DNA from: Streptomyces sp. S4.7
Lineage (GTDB): Bacteria > Actinomycetota > Actinomycetes > Streptomycetales > Streptomycetaceae
Reading direction: 5' to 3'
NCBI RefSeq assembly: GCF_010384365.1
Contig: NZ_CP048397.1
Span: 1,116,001 to 1,180,000, forward strand
DNA: 64,000 nucleotides
The translations under genes and the position numbers were made by a program. Below are positions 21,048 through 30,555 of the stretch, one piece after another. The notes under the pieces were generated by a model, which made no database searches, was not told where the DNA came from, and worked only from the letters and a program-made list of their open reading frames with translations. How positions within the stretch are numbered: the first letter of the stretch is position 1; each line of letters opens with the position of its first letter.

Positions 21048-22850
21048 TCACGCCTCCTTCGGGTCGATGGGGGCGCTGAGACGGCGGGGACTGCGGCGCA
21101 ACGGCGGTTTGGCCCCGAGGCGCTTCGGATCGAGACCGGACCACGAACCACCGCTGGAGAAGAACTTCGTGCGGGCGACCAGCGTCATGATCGGCTTCGT
21201 GAAGAAGAACACGACGACGACGTCGAGCAGCGTGGTCAGGCCGAGCGTGAACGCGAAGCCCTGCACCTTGCCGACGGTCACGGTGAACAGCACGGCCGCG
21301 GCGAGGAACGACACGAAGTCGGAGACCAGGATCGTGCGCCGGGCCCTCGGCCATGCCCGTTCGACGGCGGGCCGGAGCGTACGGCCCTCTCTGATCTCGT
21401 CACGGATTCGTTCGAAGTACACGATGAACGAGTCCGCCGTGATGCCGATCGCAACGATCGCACCACACACCGCGGGAAGGTTGAGGGCGAAGCCGATACC
21501 CGGCCCGAGCAGAGTCATGATCGCGTACGTCATGACCGCCGAGGCCAGCAGGCTGACGATCGCGATCAGCGCCAGACCCCGGTAGTAGAGCACCAGGTAG
21601 ATGATCACCAGCGCGAGACCGATGGCACCGGCGATCAGACCGGCGTGCAGCTGCTCACCGCCGAGCGCGGCGGTGACCGTGGTGACGGTCTCCTCACGGA
21701 AGGTCAGGGGCAGCGCGCCGTACGACAGGATGTTGCCCAGGTCCTGCGCGGACTCCTGGGTGAAGTTGCCGGAGATCTCGGCGTTGGCGCTCAGCGTCTG
21801 GCGCACCGAGGGCGCCGAGACGACCTCACCGTCGAGGACGATGGCGAACTGGTTCTGCGGGGCCTGCTGCTGCGAGAGCTTGCTGGTGATGGCCTGGAAC
21901 TTCTTCGAGCCACCGCCCGTGAAGTCCATCTGGACGATCCACTGGCCGGTCTGCTGGTTGATGGTGGCGTTGGCGTCGTCGACGTCCTTGCCGCCCACCT
22001 CGGCGGGGCCGAGGATGTACTTCTCCCAGACTCCGTCGTTCTCACCGCAGGCGAGCGTCGGCTGGCCCGACTTCGCGTTGTCCCCGAGGGCGCCCCTGGC
22101 CTTCTCGTTCGTGCAGTCGAGCGCGGCGAAATCGGCCTGGAGCTTCTCCGTCGCGGGGTCGGCGGGCGGCGTCGCGGGCTCGCTCGCCGACGGGCTGGCG
22201 GAGGGTTCGGGCTTGTCGGAGCCGGACGGCGTGGGCGTCGCGTCGGCCTTCAGGTCCTCCGTCAGGGCGCGGCCCTGGGTGGTCTCCGAGGCGCTGGGAG
22301 CCTCGGCCGCCGGCGGGTCCGCCGACTCCTTGTCCGGCTTGTCGCCGTCCTTGTCGCTGCCCGAGGGGCTGGGGCTCTTCGACGAATCGGCGCTCGGGGC
22401 CGGGCTCGCGTCCGGCGGCGGCTGCTGCGTGGAGGGGTCACCGGGGCCGAGGGTCAGGACCGGCCGGAAGTACAGCTGAGCGGTGGTGCCGACCTGCTCA
22501 CGAGCCTGCTGGGAGTTCGTGCCCTTGGGGATGTTGACAATGATGTTGTCGGATCCCTGGGTCTGAACCTCGGCCTCCTGAACGCCGAGACCGTTCACAC
22601 GACGCTCGATGATGCCGACCGCGGTGTTCATGTTGGTCTCGTTGACCGCGTTCGCCTGGCCCGGCGAGCTCTTGGCCTTGAGCGTGATGGTCGTACCACC
22701 GGCGAGGTCGATGCCGAGGCGCGGTGTGAGCTCACCGGCCCCGAACATCCCTCCGACGAGGGCGATCATCGCGATCAGGAACAGAATCAGGGTGCGCCCC
22801 GGCTTTCCCGGGGCCCCCGTCTGCCTTCGGCCCTTCTGAGGTGCTGCCAC
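21048..22850 (-). CDS. secD: Protein translocase subunit SecD
   Basis: A 600-residue partner of SecF. After the first helix comes the D1 motif PRLGIDLAGGTTITLK. Residues about 140-235 form a Ser/Pro/Asp-rich insertion in the periplasmic domain, common in streptomycetes. Five more helices follow, with GITADSFIVYFERIRDEIRE. GTG 22850 is used, with GGGAG about 11 nt upstream. 144 bp separate it from yajC. Confidence 0.95.
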   Translation of the reverse strand: MAAPQKGRRQTGAPGKPGRTLILFLIAMIALVGGMFGAGELTPRLGIDLAGGTTITLKAKSSPGQANAVNETNMNTAVGIIERRVNGLGVQEAEVQTQGSDNIIVNIPKGTNSQQAREQVGTTAQLYFRPVLTLGPGDPSTQQPPPDASPAPSADSSKSPSPSGSDKDGDKPDKESADPPAAEAPSASETTQGRALTEDLKADATPTPSGSDKPEPSASPSASEPATPPADPATEKLQADFAALDCTNEKARGALGDNAKSGQPTLACGENDGVWEKYILGPAEVGGKDVDDANATINQQTGQWIVQMDFTGGGSKKFQAITSKLSQQQAPQNQFAIVLDGEVVSAPSVRQTLSANAEISGNFTQESAQDLGNILSYGALPLTFREETVTTVTAALGGEQLHAGLIAGAIGLALVIIYLVLYYRGLALIAIVSLLASAVMTYAIMTLLGPGIGFALNLPAVCGAIVAIGITADSFIVYFERIRDEIREGRTLRPAVERAWPRARRTILVSDFVSFLAAAVLFTVTVGKVQGFAFTLGLTTLLDVVVVFFFTKPIMTLVARTKFFSSGGSWSGLDPKRLGAKPPLRRSPRRLSAPIDPKEA

Positions 22851-22994
22851 CTTTTCGTTTCTCCCTGTCCAACCGCCCCACGCCGGGTGAGCGACGGAAC
22901 GGCAACGAAGTGTTGTGGGGACCTGCCCATGCGAATGTCGGCATGCTCCGGGAGCCGCAGTGCGCCCGGGGGCGCAGCGCGGTGCCGGAGGTGA

Positions 22995-23486
22995 CTACTT
23001 CGCGCCGCTCTCGCCGTCGGCCTTGCCGTCCTTGGTGGACTCGGCCTTCTCGGCGTCCGCGTCGGCCTTGGGCGCCTCGACGTCGGCCGCGGCGGCGTCA
23101 GGACCGTCCTTCTTGCCCAGGTCGAGCTTCGGGGCGTCGTCCTCCTCGGTCAGCGAGGACGCGTCGTCGGGGACGACGGGAGCGTCGTCCTCCAGCTCCT
23201 CCTCGTCGCCGTGCACGATGCGGTTGTACTCCGCGTCGGTGAGGACCGCGCCGATGGAGTTCTTCGCGTACACGGCGTGGACGGCCGGGGCGACCTCAAG
23301 GAGGACCGTGTCGTCGTGCACTTCCTTGACGGTGGCGTACATGCCCCCGATCGTCCGGACACCGGTGCCGGGCTGCATCTCGTCGCGCATCTGCGCGGCG
23401 GCCTGCTGCTTCTTCTTGGCGGACCGGGTCATCAGGAACATGGCCCCGATGAGCACGATGAAGGGGAGAAGGGTCACGAGACTCAC
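22995..23486 (-). CDS. yajC: Preprotein translocase accessory subunit YajC
   Basis: A 163-residue protein with one N-terminal helix (LVTLLPFIVLIGAMFLMTR), the YajC motif MQPGTGVRTIGGMYATVKEV, and an acidic Ala/Asp-rich tail longer than in E. coli. It associates with SecDF. GTG 23486 is preferred because GAAGGAAG lies about 9 nt upstream and the helix starts there. It is the first gene of yajC-secD-secF-apt, behind a candidate promoter at 23574-23603. Confidence 0.92.
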   Translation of the reverse strand: MSLVTLLPFIVLIGAMFLMTRSAKKKQQAAAQMRDEMQPGTGVRTIGGMYATVKEVHDDTVLLEVAPAVHAVYAKNSIGAVLTDAEYNRIVHGDEEELEDDAPVVPDDASSLTEEDDAPKLDLGKKDGPDAAAADVEAPKADADAEKAESTKDGKADGESGAK

Positions 23487-23573
23487 GGGAGGGAACTTCC
23501 TTCGCACGACCGCGCTGTGGAGCGGCCTGGTATACGGGGGTGGGTAGCCGACCGTTACGGGCGGCATCGGCGG

Positions 23574-23603
23574 AGTCTAAGCGAGTCCGCATCATTGGAA
23601 CAA
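23574..23603 (-). promoter_or_regulatory. Candidate promoter for yajC-secDF-apt
   Basis: On the minus strand TTGTTC (23603-23598), an 18-bp spacer and TAGACT (23579-23574) match a principal-sigma promoter. Start near 23567 gives an ~80-nt leader to the yajC GTG. Confidence 0.5.
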
Positions 23604-23650
23604 CGCCCAGCATGGCACCGGGGTTCCTGCCTGGGCGAGTGACTGCGCGC

Positions 23651-24769
23651 TCACGCCCCGAACAGCCCCGGTTGTCCGCTTGCGCCCGGCCCCGGCAGGG
23701 GTGGCGTGAGCCCGAGGTGGGCCCATGCCGCGGGGGTCGCCACCCGGCCGCGCGGTGTACGGGCGAGCAGCCCCTCCCGTACGAGGAAGGGCTCGGCGAC
23801 CTCCTCGACCGTCTCGCGCTCCTCCCCGACCGCGACGGCGAGAGTCGACAGACCGACGGGTCCCCCGCCGAACAGTTTGAGCAGGGCCTGGAGCACGGCG
23901 CGGTCCAGCCGGTCGAGACCCCGTTCGTCCACCTCGTACACCCGAAGGGCTACCGCGGCGATGTCGCGGTTGATCCAGCCCTCGGCCTTGACCTGCGCGT
24001 AGTCGCGGACCCGGCGCAGCAACCGGTTGGCGATGCGGGGCGTGCCCCGTGAGCGTCCGGCGATCTCGGCGGCCCCGTCCGCGTCGATCTCCAGGTCGAG
24101 CAGGTGCGCGGAGCGGTGGATCACCCGTTCCAGCTCGACGGGCTCGTAGAACTCCATCTGCGCGGTGAAACCGAAGCGGTCGCGCAGCGGGGGCGGCAGC
24201 AGTCCGGCCCTGGTGGTGGCGCCCACGAGGGTGAACGGCGGGAGCTCCAGCGGGATGGCGGTGGCGCCGGGGCCCTTGCCGACGATGACGTCGACGCGGA
24301 AGTCCTCCATGGCCATGTAGAGCATTTCCTCGGCGGGCCGGGACATCCGGTGGATCTCGTCGAGGAAGAGGACCTCGCCCTCCTGGAGGGAGGAGAGGAT
24401 CGCGGCGAGGTCGCCCGCGTGCTGGATGGCGGGGCCCGAGGTGATGCGGATGGGGGCGCCCATCTCGGCGGCGATGATCATGGAGAGGCTGGTCTTGCCG
24501 AGGCCGGGGGCGCCGGAGAGCAGGACGTGGTCGGCGGTGGCGCCCCGGGCGAGGGCCGCCTTCAGGACGAGGTCGAGCTGTTCGCGTACGCGCTCCTGCC
24601 CGACGAACTCGTCCAGCGACTTGGGCCGCAGGGCCGCCTCGACCGCCTGGTCCTCGCCGTCGGCCGACGCGCCGACGAGCCGTTCGGCGCCGTCGGCCGG
24701 GTCGGGTCCGCCGGTCCGGTCCGCCGGGGGGCCGCCCGGCGTCCCGCTGCGGCTGTCGTCCCAGTTCAC
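23651..24769 (-). CDS. ruvB: Holliday junction branch migration helicase RuvB
   Basis: A 372-residue AAA+ motor of the RuvAB complex. Walker A is [14 protein letters not shown], Walker B is [17 protein letters not shown], and sensor 1 is [20 protein letters not shown] winged-helix end ([13 protein letters not shown]) follows. The N-terminal 35 residues are a nonconserved extension. GTG 24769 has GAGGTGA about 7 nt upstream. It is third in ruvC-ruvA-ruvB, 93 bp after ruvA. Confidence 0.97.
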   Translation of the reverse strand: MNWDDSRSGTPGGPPADRTGGPDPADGAERLVGASADGEDQAVEAALRPKSLDEFVGQERVREQLDLVLKAALARGATADHVLLSGAPGLGKTSLSMIIAAEMGAPIRITSGPAIQHAGDLAAILSSLQEGEVLFLDEIHRMSRPAEEMLYMAMEDFRVDVIVGKGPGATAIPLELPPFTLVGATTRAGLLPPPLRDRFGFTAQMEFYEPVELERVIHRSAHLLDLEIDADGAAEIAGRSRGTPRIANRLLRRVRDYAQVKAEGWINRDIAAVALRVYEVDERGLDRLDRAVLQALLKLFGGGPVGLSTLAVAVGEERETVEEVAEPFLVREGLLARTPRGRVATPAAWAHLGLTPPLPGPGASGQPGLFGA

Positions 24770-24862
24770 TGTGGATCACCTCGTGGAATCGGGACGCCCG
24801 TGGAGGGTCCCGTGGAGTTCGGCCGGCGCGGCAGGTCGGTGTGGCGGGGCGGCGGGCCCGGG

Positions 24863-25486
24863 TCAGCGGGTCCGGTTGAGCGACTGGAGGGCGGCGCGCA
24901 GGAGTCGCGGTACGGCGGGGGCCTCGCCCGCCTCGATCGCCGCCTCCGCCTGGGGCGCGACCAGCGCGACCGCCTCGTCGGCCTCCCTCGTCGCGTACCC
25001 GAGGCCGATCAGTGCCGAGTGGAGCTGATCGTTCCAGGACGCGGGGGCGGCGGCGACGCCCTGTCTGCCGATGGGCGTGCCGACAGGCGCGCCGAGGCGG
25101 TCCTTCAGCTCCAGCAGGAGTTTCTGGGCCCCCTTCTTACCGATGCCGGGGACGGCGGTCAGCGTCTTCTCGTCACCCGTGGCGACGGCGACGCGCAGCG
25201 TGTCGGGCGAGTGCACCGCGATCATCGCCTGGGCCAGCCGCGGACCGACGCCGCTCGCGGTCTGGAGCAGCTCGAACGTCTGGCGCTCGTCGTCGTCGGC
25301 GAAGCCGTACAGCGTGAGCGAGTCCTCCCGGACGACCAGCGACGTGGCGATCCTGGCCTCCTCGCCGATCCGCAGCCCGGCGAGGGTGGCGGGCGTGCAC
25401 TGGACCAGCATGCCGACACCGCCGACCTCGATCACCGCGGTGGTCGGGGCGAGCGCGGCCACCGGGCCGCTGACGAAGGCGAACAT
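24863..25486 (-). CDS. ruvA: Holliday junction DNA-binding protein RuvA
   Basis: A 207-residue junction-binding protein. The OB fold begins [18 protein letters not shown]. The two helix-hairpin-helix motifs are [12 protein letters not shown] and [22 protein letters not shown]-terminal three-helix domain that contacts RuvB follows an Ala/Pro linker. ATG 25486 has GGAAGG 7 nt upstream. Its start lies inside the end of ruvC (55-bp overlap). Confidence 0.96.
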   Translation of the reverse strand: MFAFVSGPVAALAPTTAVIEVGGVGMLVQCTPATLAGLRIGEEARIATSLVVREDSLTLYGFADDDERQTFELLQTASGVGPRLAQAMIAVHSPDTLRVAVATGDEKTLTAVPGIGKKGAQKLLLELKDRLGAPVGTPIGRQGVAAAPASWNDQLHSALIGLGYATREADEAVALVAPQAEAAIEAGEAPAVPRLLRAALQSLNRTR

Positions 25487-26040
25487 CGGGAGACCTTCCG
25501 TACGGGTACGTTGCCTGAGGGGCGGGACGCCTTGGCCGCGGCGTGCGCCTGCTGGAGGCGGTTGACCGCGGGGGCGCGCCAGATGTGACAGATGGCGAGG
25601 GCCAGGGCATCGGCCGCGTCGGCCGGTCTGGGCGGGGCGTCCAGCCGCAGCAGCCGGGTCACCATGGCACCGACCTGGGCCTTGTCGGCGCGCCCGCTGC
25701 CCGTGACGGCGGCCTTGACCTCGCTGGGTGTGTGCAGGGCGACGGGGATGCCGCGGCGTGCGGCGCAGAGCATGGCGACGGCGCTGGCCTGGGCCGTCCC
25801 CATCACGGTGCGGACGTTGTGCTGGCTGAACACCCGCTCCACGGCGACCAGTTCGGGCCGGTGCTCCTCCAGCCAGGCTTCCACGCCACGCTCGATGTCG
25901 ACCAGCCGCGATCCGAGGTCCGCGTCGGCGGACGTCCGCACGACTCCGACGCCGAGCATCGTCAGCGGGCGCCCCGCGACGCCCTCGACGACACCGACAC
26001 CGCACCGTGTCAGCCCGGGGTCCACGCCCAGTACCCGCAT
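25432..26040 (-). CDS. ruvC: Crossover junction endodeoxyribonuclease RuvC
   Basis: A 202-residue RNase H-fold resolvase. The catalytic acids are visible in [14 protein letters not shown] (first Asp), [11 protein letters not shown] (Glu) and [14 protein letters not shown] (Asp pair). ATG 26040 begins the conserved fold, with GGGGAGGGG upstream; longer in-frame starts add non-conserved residues. The last ~25 residues (after [12 protein letters not shown]) read through the ruvA start region, so this C-terminus is unusual and overlaps ruvA by 55 bp. Confidence 0.94.
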   Translation of the reverse strand: MRVLGVDPGLTRCGVGVVEGVAGRPLTMLGVGVVRTSADADLGSRLVDIERGVEAWLEEHRPELVAVERVFSQHNVRTVMGTAQASAVAMLCAARRGIPVALHTPSEVKAAVTGSGRADKAQVGAMVTRLLRLDAPPRPADAADALALAICHIWRAPAVNRLQQAHAAAKASRPSGNVPVRKVSRCSPSSAARWPRSPRPPR

Positions 26041-26136
26041 CGCGCCCCTCCCCCTCGCACTCCCGGTCCGCCCGATCACCTGTTCTGCCGGTGAGTCAGA
26101 ACCCCTGATCAGCACAGTATCGGTAGGCACCGACAA

Positions 26137-26179
26137 CGCGGCGGGCCGACGGGGGGTGTGTCCCCGTCGGCCCGTCGCG
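26137..26179 (-). terminator. Terminator after yebC
   Basis: An 18-bp stem (26137-26154 against 26162-26179, one G-U pair) with a 7-nt loop, core GGGCCGACGGGG. It lies between the yebC stop and ruvC, which suggests that ruvCAB starts its own transcript. Confidence 0.8.
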
Positions 26180-26241
26180 TTGAGCCGAGTTGACGCCGGT
26201 GACCGTGCCGATGACGACCGCGCGCCGATGACGTCGGCGGG

Positions 26242-26994
26242 TCAGGCGTCGACCTTCTCCATGACGTCGTCCGAGACGTCGAAGTTGGCGAAGACGTTCT
26301 GCACGTCGTCGCTGTCCTCCAGCGCGTCGATCAGCTTGAAGATCTTCCGTGCGCCGTCCTCGTCCAGCTCGACCTGCATGGTCGGGACGAAGTTGGTGTC
26401 GGCCGAGTCGTAGTCGATGCCGGCCTGCTGGAGCGCCGTGCGGACCTCGACCAGGTCGGTGGCCTCGCTGAGCACCTCGAAGGACTCACCGAGGTCGTTG
26501 ACCTCCTCGGCGCCCGCGTCGAGGACGGCGCCCAGGACGTCGTCCTCGCCCAGCTCGCCCTTGGGGACGATCACGACGCCCTTGCGGTGGAACAGGTAGG
26601 ACACGGAGCCGGGGTCGGCCATCGAGCCGCCGTTGCGGGTCATCGCGACGCGGACGTCGGACGCGGCGCGGTTGCGGTTGTCGGTGAGGCACTCGATGAG
26701 GACGGCGACACCGTTGGGTCCGTAGCCCTCGTACATGATCGTCTCGTAGTCGGCGCCACCGGCCTCCAGGCCGGCGCCGCGCTTGACGGCCGAGTCGATG
26801 TTCTTGTTCGGCACCGAACTCTTCTTCGCCTTCTGGATGGCGTCGAAAAGGGTCGGATTGCCGTCGACGTCGGCGCCGCCGGTGCGGGCGGCGACCTCGA
26901 TGTTCTTGATCAGCTTCGCGAAGAGCTTGCCGCGCTTGGCATCGATCACGGCCTTCTTGTGCTTCGTCGTAGCCCATTTAGAGTGGCCGGACAT
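26242..26994 (-). CDS. YebC/PmpR family protein
   Basis: A 250-residue cytoplasmic protein of the YebC family, described as DNA-binding regulators and, more recently, as translation factors that relieve ribosome stalling on proline runs. It opens with the diagnostic [14 protein letters not shown] and has [16 protein letters not shown] ([18 protein letters not shown]) and [18 protein letters not shown] blocks. ATG 26994 has AAGGAG 8 nt upstream. It sits between pdxT and ruvC as in many actinobacteria, and is followed by its own terminator. Confidence 0.95.
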   Translation of the reverse strand: MSGHSKWATTKHKKAVIDAKRGKLFAKLIKNIEVAARTGGADVDGNPTLFDAIQKAKKSSVPNKNIDSAVKRGAGLEAGGADYETIMYEGYGPNGVAVLIECLTDNRNRAASDVRVAMTRNGGSMADPGSVSYLFHRKGVVIVPKGELGEDDVLGAVLDAGAEEVNDLGESFEVLSEATDLVEVRTALQQAGIDYDSADTNFVPTMQVELDEDGARKIFKLIDALEDSDDVQNVFANFDVSDDVMEKVDA

Positions 26995-27056
26995 CTGCCT
27001 GTCTCCTTCGCGTAACCAATCCTGCTCCGTTCGGCAGAGATCCTACCGGGATCCCC

Positions 27057-27662
27057 TCACCCCGCGGAGCGCACCATCTCGGTGAAGAAGCCGTGCAGCC
27101 GGTGGTCGCCGGTGAGTTCGGGGTGGAACGCGGTGGCGAGGGCGTTGCCCTGCCGTACGGCGACGACATGCCCGCCGTGCTCGGCGAGCACCTCCACCTC
27201 CGCGCCCACGGACTCGACCCACGGCGCCCGGATGAAGACCCCGTCCACCGGTCCCACACCCGCGACGTCGACGGCCGCCTCGAAGGACTCGTTCTGCCGC
27301 CCGAAGGCGTTCCTGCGGACGATCATGTCGATCCCGCCGACCGTCTCCTGACCCGAGCGCGGGTCGAGGATCTTCTCGGCGAGCAGGATCAGGCCGGCGC
27401 AGGTGCCGTAGACCGGCATCCCGGCGCGTACGCGCTCGCGCAGCGGCTCCAGCATCCCGAAGAGGACGGCAAGTTTGGACATGGTCGTGGACTCCCCGCC
27501 GGGGATCACCAGGCCGTCGACGGCGGCCAGTTCGTCCGGCCGCCGGACGGTCGTGGGCACCGCGCAGGCCGCCGCAAGGGCGGCCAGGTGCTCCCGTACG
27601 TCGCCCTGGAGGGCCAGGACGCCGATCAGCGGGCCGCGCGCGGCGCCCTGGTCACCAGCCAC
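27057..27662 (-). CDS. pdxT: Pyridoxal 5'-phosphate synthase glutaminase subunit PdxT
   Basis: A 201-residue class I glutamine amidotransferase that supplies ammonia to PdxS. The triad is visible: Cys in [13 protein letters not shown] and His/Glu in [11 protein letters not shown], with [10 protein letters not shown] near the glutamine site. GTG 27662 overlaps the pdxS end by 11 bp, and no other start fits. The overlap points to coupled translation of the two subunits, which form a 12:12 complex. Confidence 0.96.
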   Translation of the reverse strand: MAGDQGAARGPLIGVLALQGDVREHLAALAAACAVPTTVRRPDELAAVDGLVIPGGESTTMSKLAVLFGMLEPLRERVRAGMPVYGTCAGLILLAEKILDPRSGQETVGGIDMIVRRNAFGRQNESFEAAVDVAGVGPVDGVFIRAPWVESVGAEVEVLAEHGGHVVAVRQGNALATAFHPELTGDHRLHGFFTEMVRSAG

Positions 27663-28566
27663 GGTTCGCGTAGTGCTCGGACTCGGGCAGGGTGTCGATG
27701 TTGATGCCGACCATGGCCTCGCCGAGGTTGCGCGAGGCGTCCGCGACGATCTTGGGGTCGTCGTAGAAGGTGGTGGCCTTGACGATGGCGGCGGCGCGCT
27801 TGGCGGGGTCGCCGGACTTGAAGATTCCGGAGCCGACGAAGACGCCCTCGGCGCCGAGCTGGCGCATCAGCGCGGCGTCCGCCGGGGTGGCCACGCCGCC
27901 CGCGGAGAACAGCACGACGGGCAGTTTGCCGAGCACGGCGACCTCCTCGACGATCTCGTACGGGGCGCGCAGTTCCTTCGCGGCGGCGTACAGCTCGTTG
28001 TTGTCGTAGCCGCGCAGCCTGGCGATCTCGTTCTTGATCTGGCGCAGGTGGCGCACGGCCTCGACGACGTTGCCGGTGCCGGCCTCGCCCTTGGAGCGGA
28101 TCATGGCCGCGCCCTCGGCGATCCGGCGCAGGGCCTCGCCCAGATTGGTCGCGCCACAGACGAACGGTGTGGTGAAGGCCCACTTGTCGGCGTGGTTGAC
28201 CTCGTCGGCGGGGGTCAGCACCTCGGACTCGTCGATGTAGTCGACGCCGAGCGACTGGAGGACCTGGGCCTCGACGAAGTGGCCGATGCGGGACTTGGCC
28301 ATCACCGGGATCGAGACGGCCCCGATGATGCCGTCGATCATGTCGGGGTCGGACATCCGCGCGACGCCGCCGTCCTTACGGATGTCGGCGGGAACGCGCT
28401 CCAGCGCCATCACGGCGACCGCTCCGGCGTCCTCGGCGATCTTCGCCTGCTCGGGCGTGACGACATCCATGATCACGCCGCCCTTGAGCTGCTCGGCCAT
28501 GCCGCGCTTGACGCGCGCGGTGCCGGTCTCGGGGGTCTGGCTGTCGGTGGGAAGCGTGCTGGACAC
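27652..28566 (-). CDS. pdxS: Pyridoxal 5'-phosphate synthase subunit PdxS
   Basis: A 304-residue TIM-barrel synthase that makes PLP from ribose 5-phosphate, glyceraldehyde 3-phosphate and ammonia. Signature blocks are [34 protein letters not shown] (substrate Lys) and [17 protein letters not shown] 28566 has GAGGTCG about 7 nt upstream. An inverted repeat GGACTGGTCC lies about 60 bp upstream and could be a regulator site. First gene of pdxST. Confidence 0.97.
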   Translation of the reverse strand: MSSTLPTDSQTPETGTARVKRGMAEQLKGGVIMDVVTPEQAKIAEDAGAVAVMALERVPADIRKDGGVARMSDPDMIDGIIGAVSIPVMAKSRIGHFVEAQVLQSLGVDYIDESEVLTPADEVNHADKWAFTTPFVCGATNLGEALRRIAEGAAMIRSKGEAGTGNVVEAVRHLRQIKNEIARLRGYDNNELYAAAKELRAPYEIVEEVAVLGKLPVVLFSAGGVATPADAALMRQLGAEGVFVGSGIFKSGDPAKRAAAIVKATTFYDDPKIVADASRNLGEAMVGINIDTLPESEHYANRGW

Positions 28567-28700
28567 GGGACGACCTCACTGGGGGACGGGAAGGGAGCGG
28601 TTCGACCTGCGCAGCAAACCTCTCGGGACCAGTCCACAGCAAGGGCCAATGGGAGGCCGGTGGATCGTTCTCACGCCCGCGGGCCTGCCGGGCCGGTGCG

Positions 28701-29243
28701 CTACTGGGGGCGGTCGGCGAGGGCGACCGGCGGCTCGTCGTCCATCTCGAAGGCGAGCGGGAACGGCGCGTGGCCGGCGAGCCGGAACCAGCGGACCGTG
28801 CGGTGCCGGCGCAGGGCGCGGGCCGCGCGTACGGAGTCGTTGTGGAAGCGCCGGGCCATGGGAACGCGGCGTACGGCGGCGGCCAGCTCGGTCGCGGCCT
28901 CCTCACCGCCGGGAGCCTCCCGTACGGCCTCGACCTGCGCGACCTCCCCGAACACCGCCCGCAGCGCCTCGCTCAGCTCGCTCTCGGCCACCTCGCGCTG
29001 CTCCTCCTCGGCCTGGCGGGCGGCGTGCGCGCCCTGGTAGAGCACGATCGAGGCGGCGGGATCGAGGACACCGGCGGTGGCCAGCTCCTGGGCGACCGAG
29101 GCGCGGCGCAGCAGTTGGGCGTCGAGGGAGGCGCGGGCGGCGTCGATCCGTGAGTGGAGACGGTCGAGGCGGCCGGCGGTCCAGCTGAGGTAGAGGCCGA
29201 TCGCCAACAGCCCGGCGAAGATCCAGATCAGGGTTTCGGTCAC
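28701..29243 (-). CDS. Membrane-anchored LemA-like protein, function unknown
   Basis: A 180-residue protein with one N-terminal helix (LIWIFAGLLAIGLYLSW), then a helical region whose RLHSRIDAARASLDAQLLRR recalls the start of LemA proteins. An acidic stretch and a basic C-terminal part follow. I do not recognise a function. GTG 29243 is chosen because it places the helix at the N-terminus; an upstream start 13 codons earlier adds Pro/Ser residues. No clear SD. Conserved position between the PIM genes and pdxS in streptomycetes. Confidence 0.75.
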   Translation of the reverse strand: MTETLIWIFAGLLAIGLYLSWTAGRLDRLHSRIDAARASLDAQLLRRASVAQELATAGVLDPAASIVLYQGAHAARQAEEEQREVAESELSEALRAVFGEVAQVEAVREAPGGEEAATELAAAVRRVPMARRFHNDSVRAARALRRHRTVRWFRLAGHAPFPLAFEMDDEPPVALADRPQ

Positions 29244-29279
29244 GAACGGCAGGCTACTGGGGGCGGGGTCGTGTTCCCC

Positions 29280-29321
29280 CACCCCGCCCCTGCCCGAAAC
29301 CGTGGGCGGGCCCCGGTCCCC
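29280..29321. repeat. Dispersed Streptomyces-type intergenic GC repeat (short copy)
   Basis: The block around CGCCCCTGCCCGAAACCG and the following GGGCCCCGG match the larger copy at 56831-56956. Such elements are scattered between genes in streptomycetes; their role is not established. Confidence 0.5.
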
Positions 29322-29391
29322 TGGTGTCCCCGATCGCCGGACGAGCTCCGAGGAGCCCGTCCGGCCGGACCGGGCCGGGCCCGGCTGCCGC

Positions 29392-30555
29392 TCAGTCGCG
29401 GGTCGCCAGGCCGAAGCGGGCCCGCAGGCCCACGCGTTCGTCGGTGGCCACCGACGCCGCCCCGTCGGTCACCGTCTCGTAGACCGCCAGGATGTCCGCG
29501 CCCACCGTCGACCAGTCGAAGCGCCGCACGTGCGCGCTCCCGCGCCGGCGCAGCTCGTCGCGGCGCTCCGGGTCCCCCAGGAGCCGTATCGCCGCCTCGG
29601 CCAGCGCGTCCGCGTCCTCGTTGGCGAACAGTTCGCCCGCCTCGCCCTGGTCCAGTACCTGCGCGAACGCGTCCAGGTCGCTCGCCAGCACCGCGGCGCC
29701 CGCCGACATCGCCTCGACCAGGATGATGCCGAAGCTCTCGCCCCCGGTGTTGGGCGCCACGTACACGTCGACACTGCGCAGCAGCCGCGCCTTGTCCTCG
29801 TCGCTCACCATGCCGAGGAATTCGACGCGCTCACGCATCTTCTTGGGAAGCGCCTCAACGGCTTCCTTCTCGTCACCGCGTCCGGCGACCAGCAGTCTGG
29901 TCCGCGGGAAGGCTTCGAGGATCGTCGGCAGGGCCTTCATCAGGACGGGCAGCCCCTTGCGGGGTTCGTCGATGCGCCCGATGAAGCCGATCGTGCCGCC
30001 CCGCCACTCGGGGTTGACCTCGGCGTCGGAGAAGAAGCCGACGTCGACACCGTTGGGGATGACGACGGCGTCGCCGCCCAGGTGCTCGACCAGCGTGCGC
30101 CGCGCGTACTCGCTGACGGCGATCCGCGCGCTTATCTTCTCCAGCGCCGGCTGGAGGATCGGATACGCGGCGAGCATCACGCGCGAGCGCGGGTTCGACG
30201 TGTGGAACGTCGCGACGATCGGACCCTGCGCCGCCCAGCAGGTGAGCAGTCCGAGCGAGGGCGCCGTGGGCTCGTGGATGTGGATGACGTCGAAGGTGCC
30301 GTCGTGCAGCCAGCGCCGTACCCGGGCGGCGGCCAGGAAGCCGAAGTTGAGCCGGGCGACGGAGCCGTTGTACGGGACGGGTACGGCCCGCCCGGCGGAC
30401 ACCACGAACGGCGGGAGCGGTGTGTCGTCGTCGGCGGGCGCGAGCACCGAGACCTCGTGGCCGAGGCGGATCAGATGGTCCGCGAGATCCCTGATGTGGA
30501 ACTGCACTCCGCCCGGTACGTCCCAGGAGTACGGGCAGACGATGCCGATCTTCAC
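29392..30555 (-). CDS. pimA: GT4 glycosyltransferase, PimA-type phosphatidylinositol mannosyltransferase
   Basis: A 387-residue GT-B enzyme. It opens KIGIVCPYSWDVPGGVQFHI and has HIHEPTAPSLGLLT, GFIGRIDEPRKGLPVLM and the donor-binding EX7E block GGESFGIILVEAMSAG. It should transfer mannose from GDP-Man to phosphatidylinositol at the inner face of the membrane, the first PIM step. GTG 30555 overlaps the acyltransferase stop (GTGA); in-frame upstream sequence is not conserved. The pgsA-acyltransferase-pimA order matches mycobacteria, which supports the assignment over other GT4 roles. Confidence 0.9.
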   Translation of the reverse strand: MKIGIVCPYSWDVPGGVQFHIRDLADHLIRLGHEVSVLAPADDDTPLPPFVVSAGRAVPVPYNGSVARLNFGFLAAARVRRWLHDGTFDVIHIHEPTAPSLGLLTCWAAQGPIVATFHTSNPRSRVMLAAYPILQPALEKISARIAVSEYARRTLVEHLGGDAVVIPNGVDVGFFSDAEVNPEWRGGTIGFIGRIDEPRKGLPVLMKALPTILEAFPRTRLLVAGRGDEKEAVEALPKKMRERVEFLGMVSDEDKARLLRSVDVYVAPNTGGESFGIILVEAMSAGAAVLASDLDAFAQVLDQGEAGELFANEDADALAEAAIRLLGDPERRDELRRRGSAHVRRFDWSTVGADILAVYETVTDGAASVATDERVGLRARFGLATRD

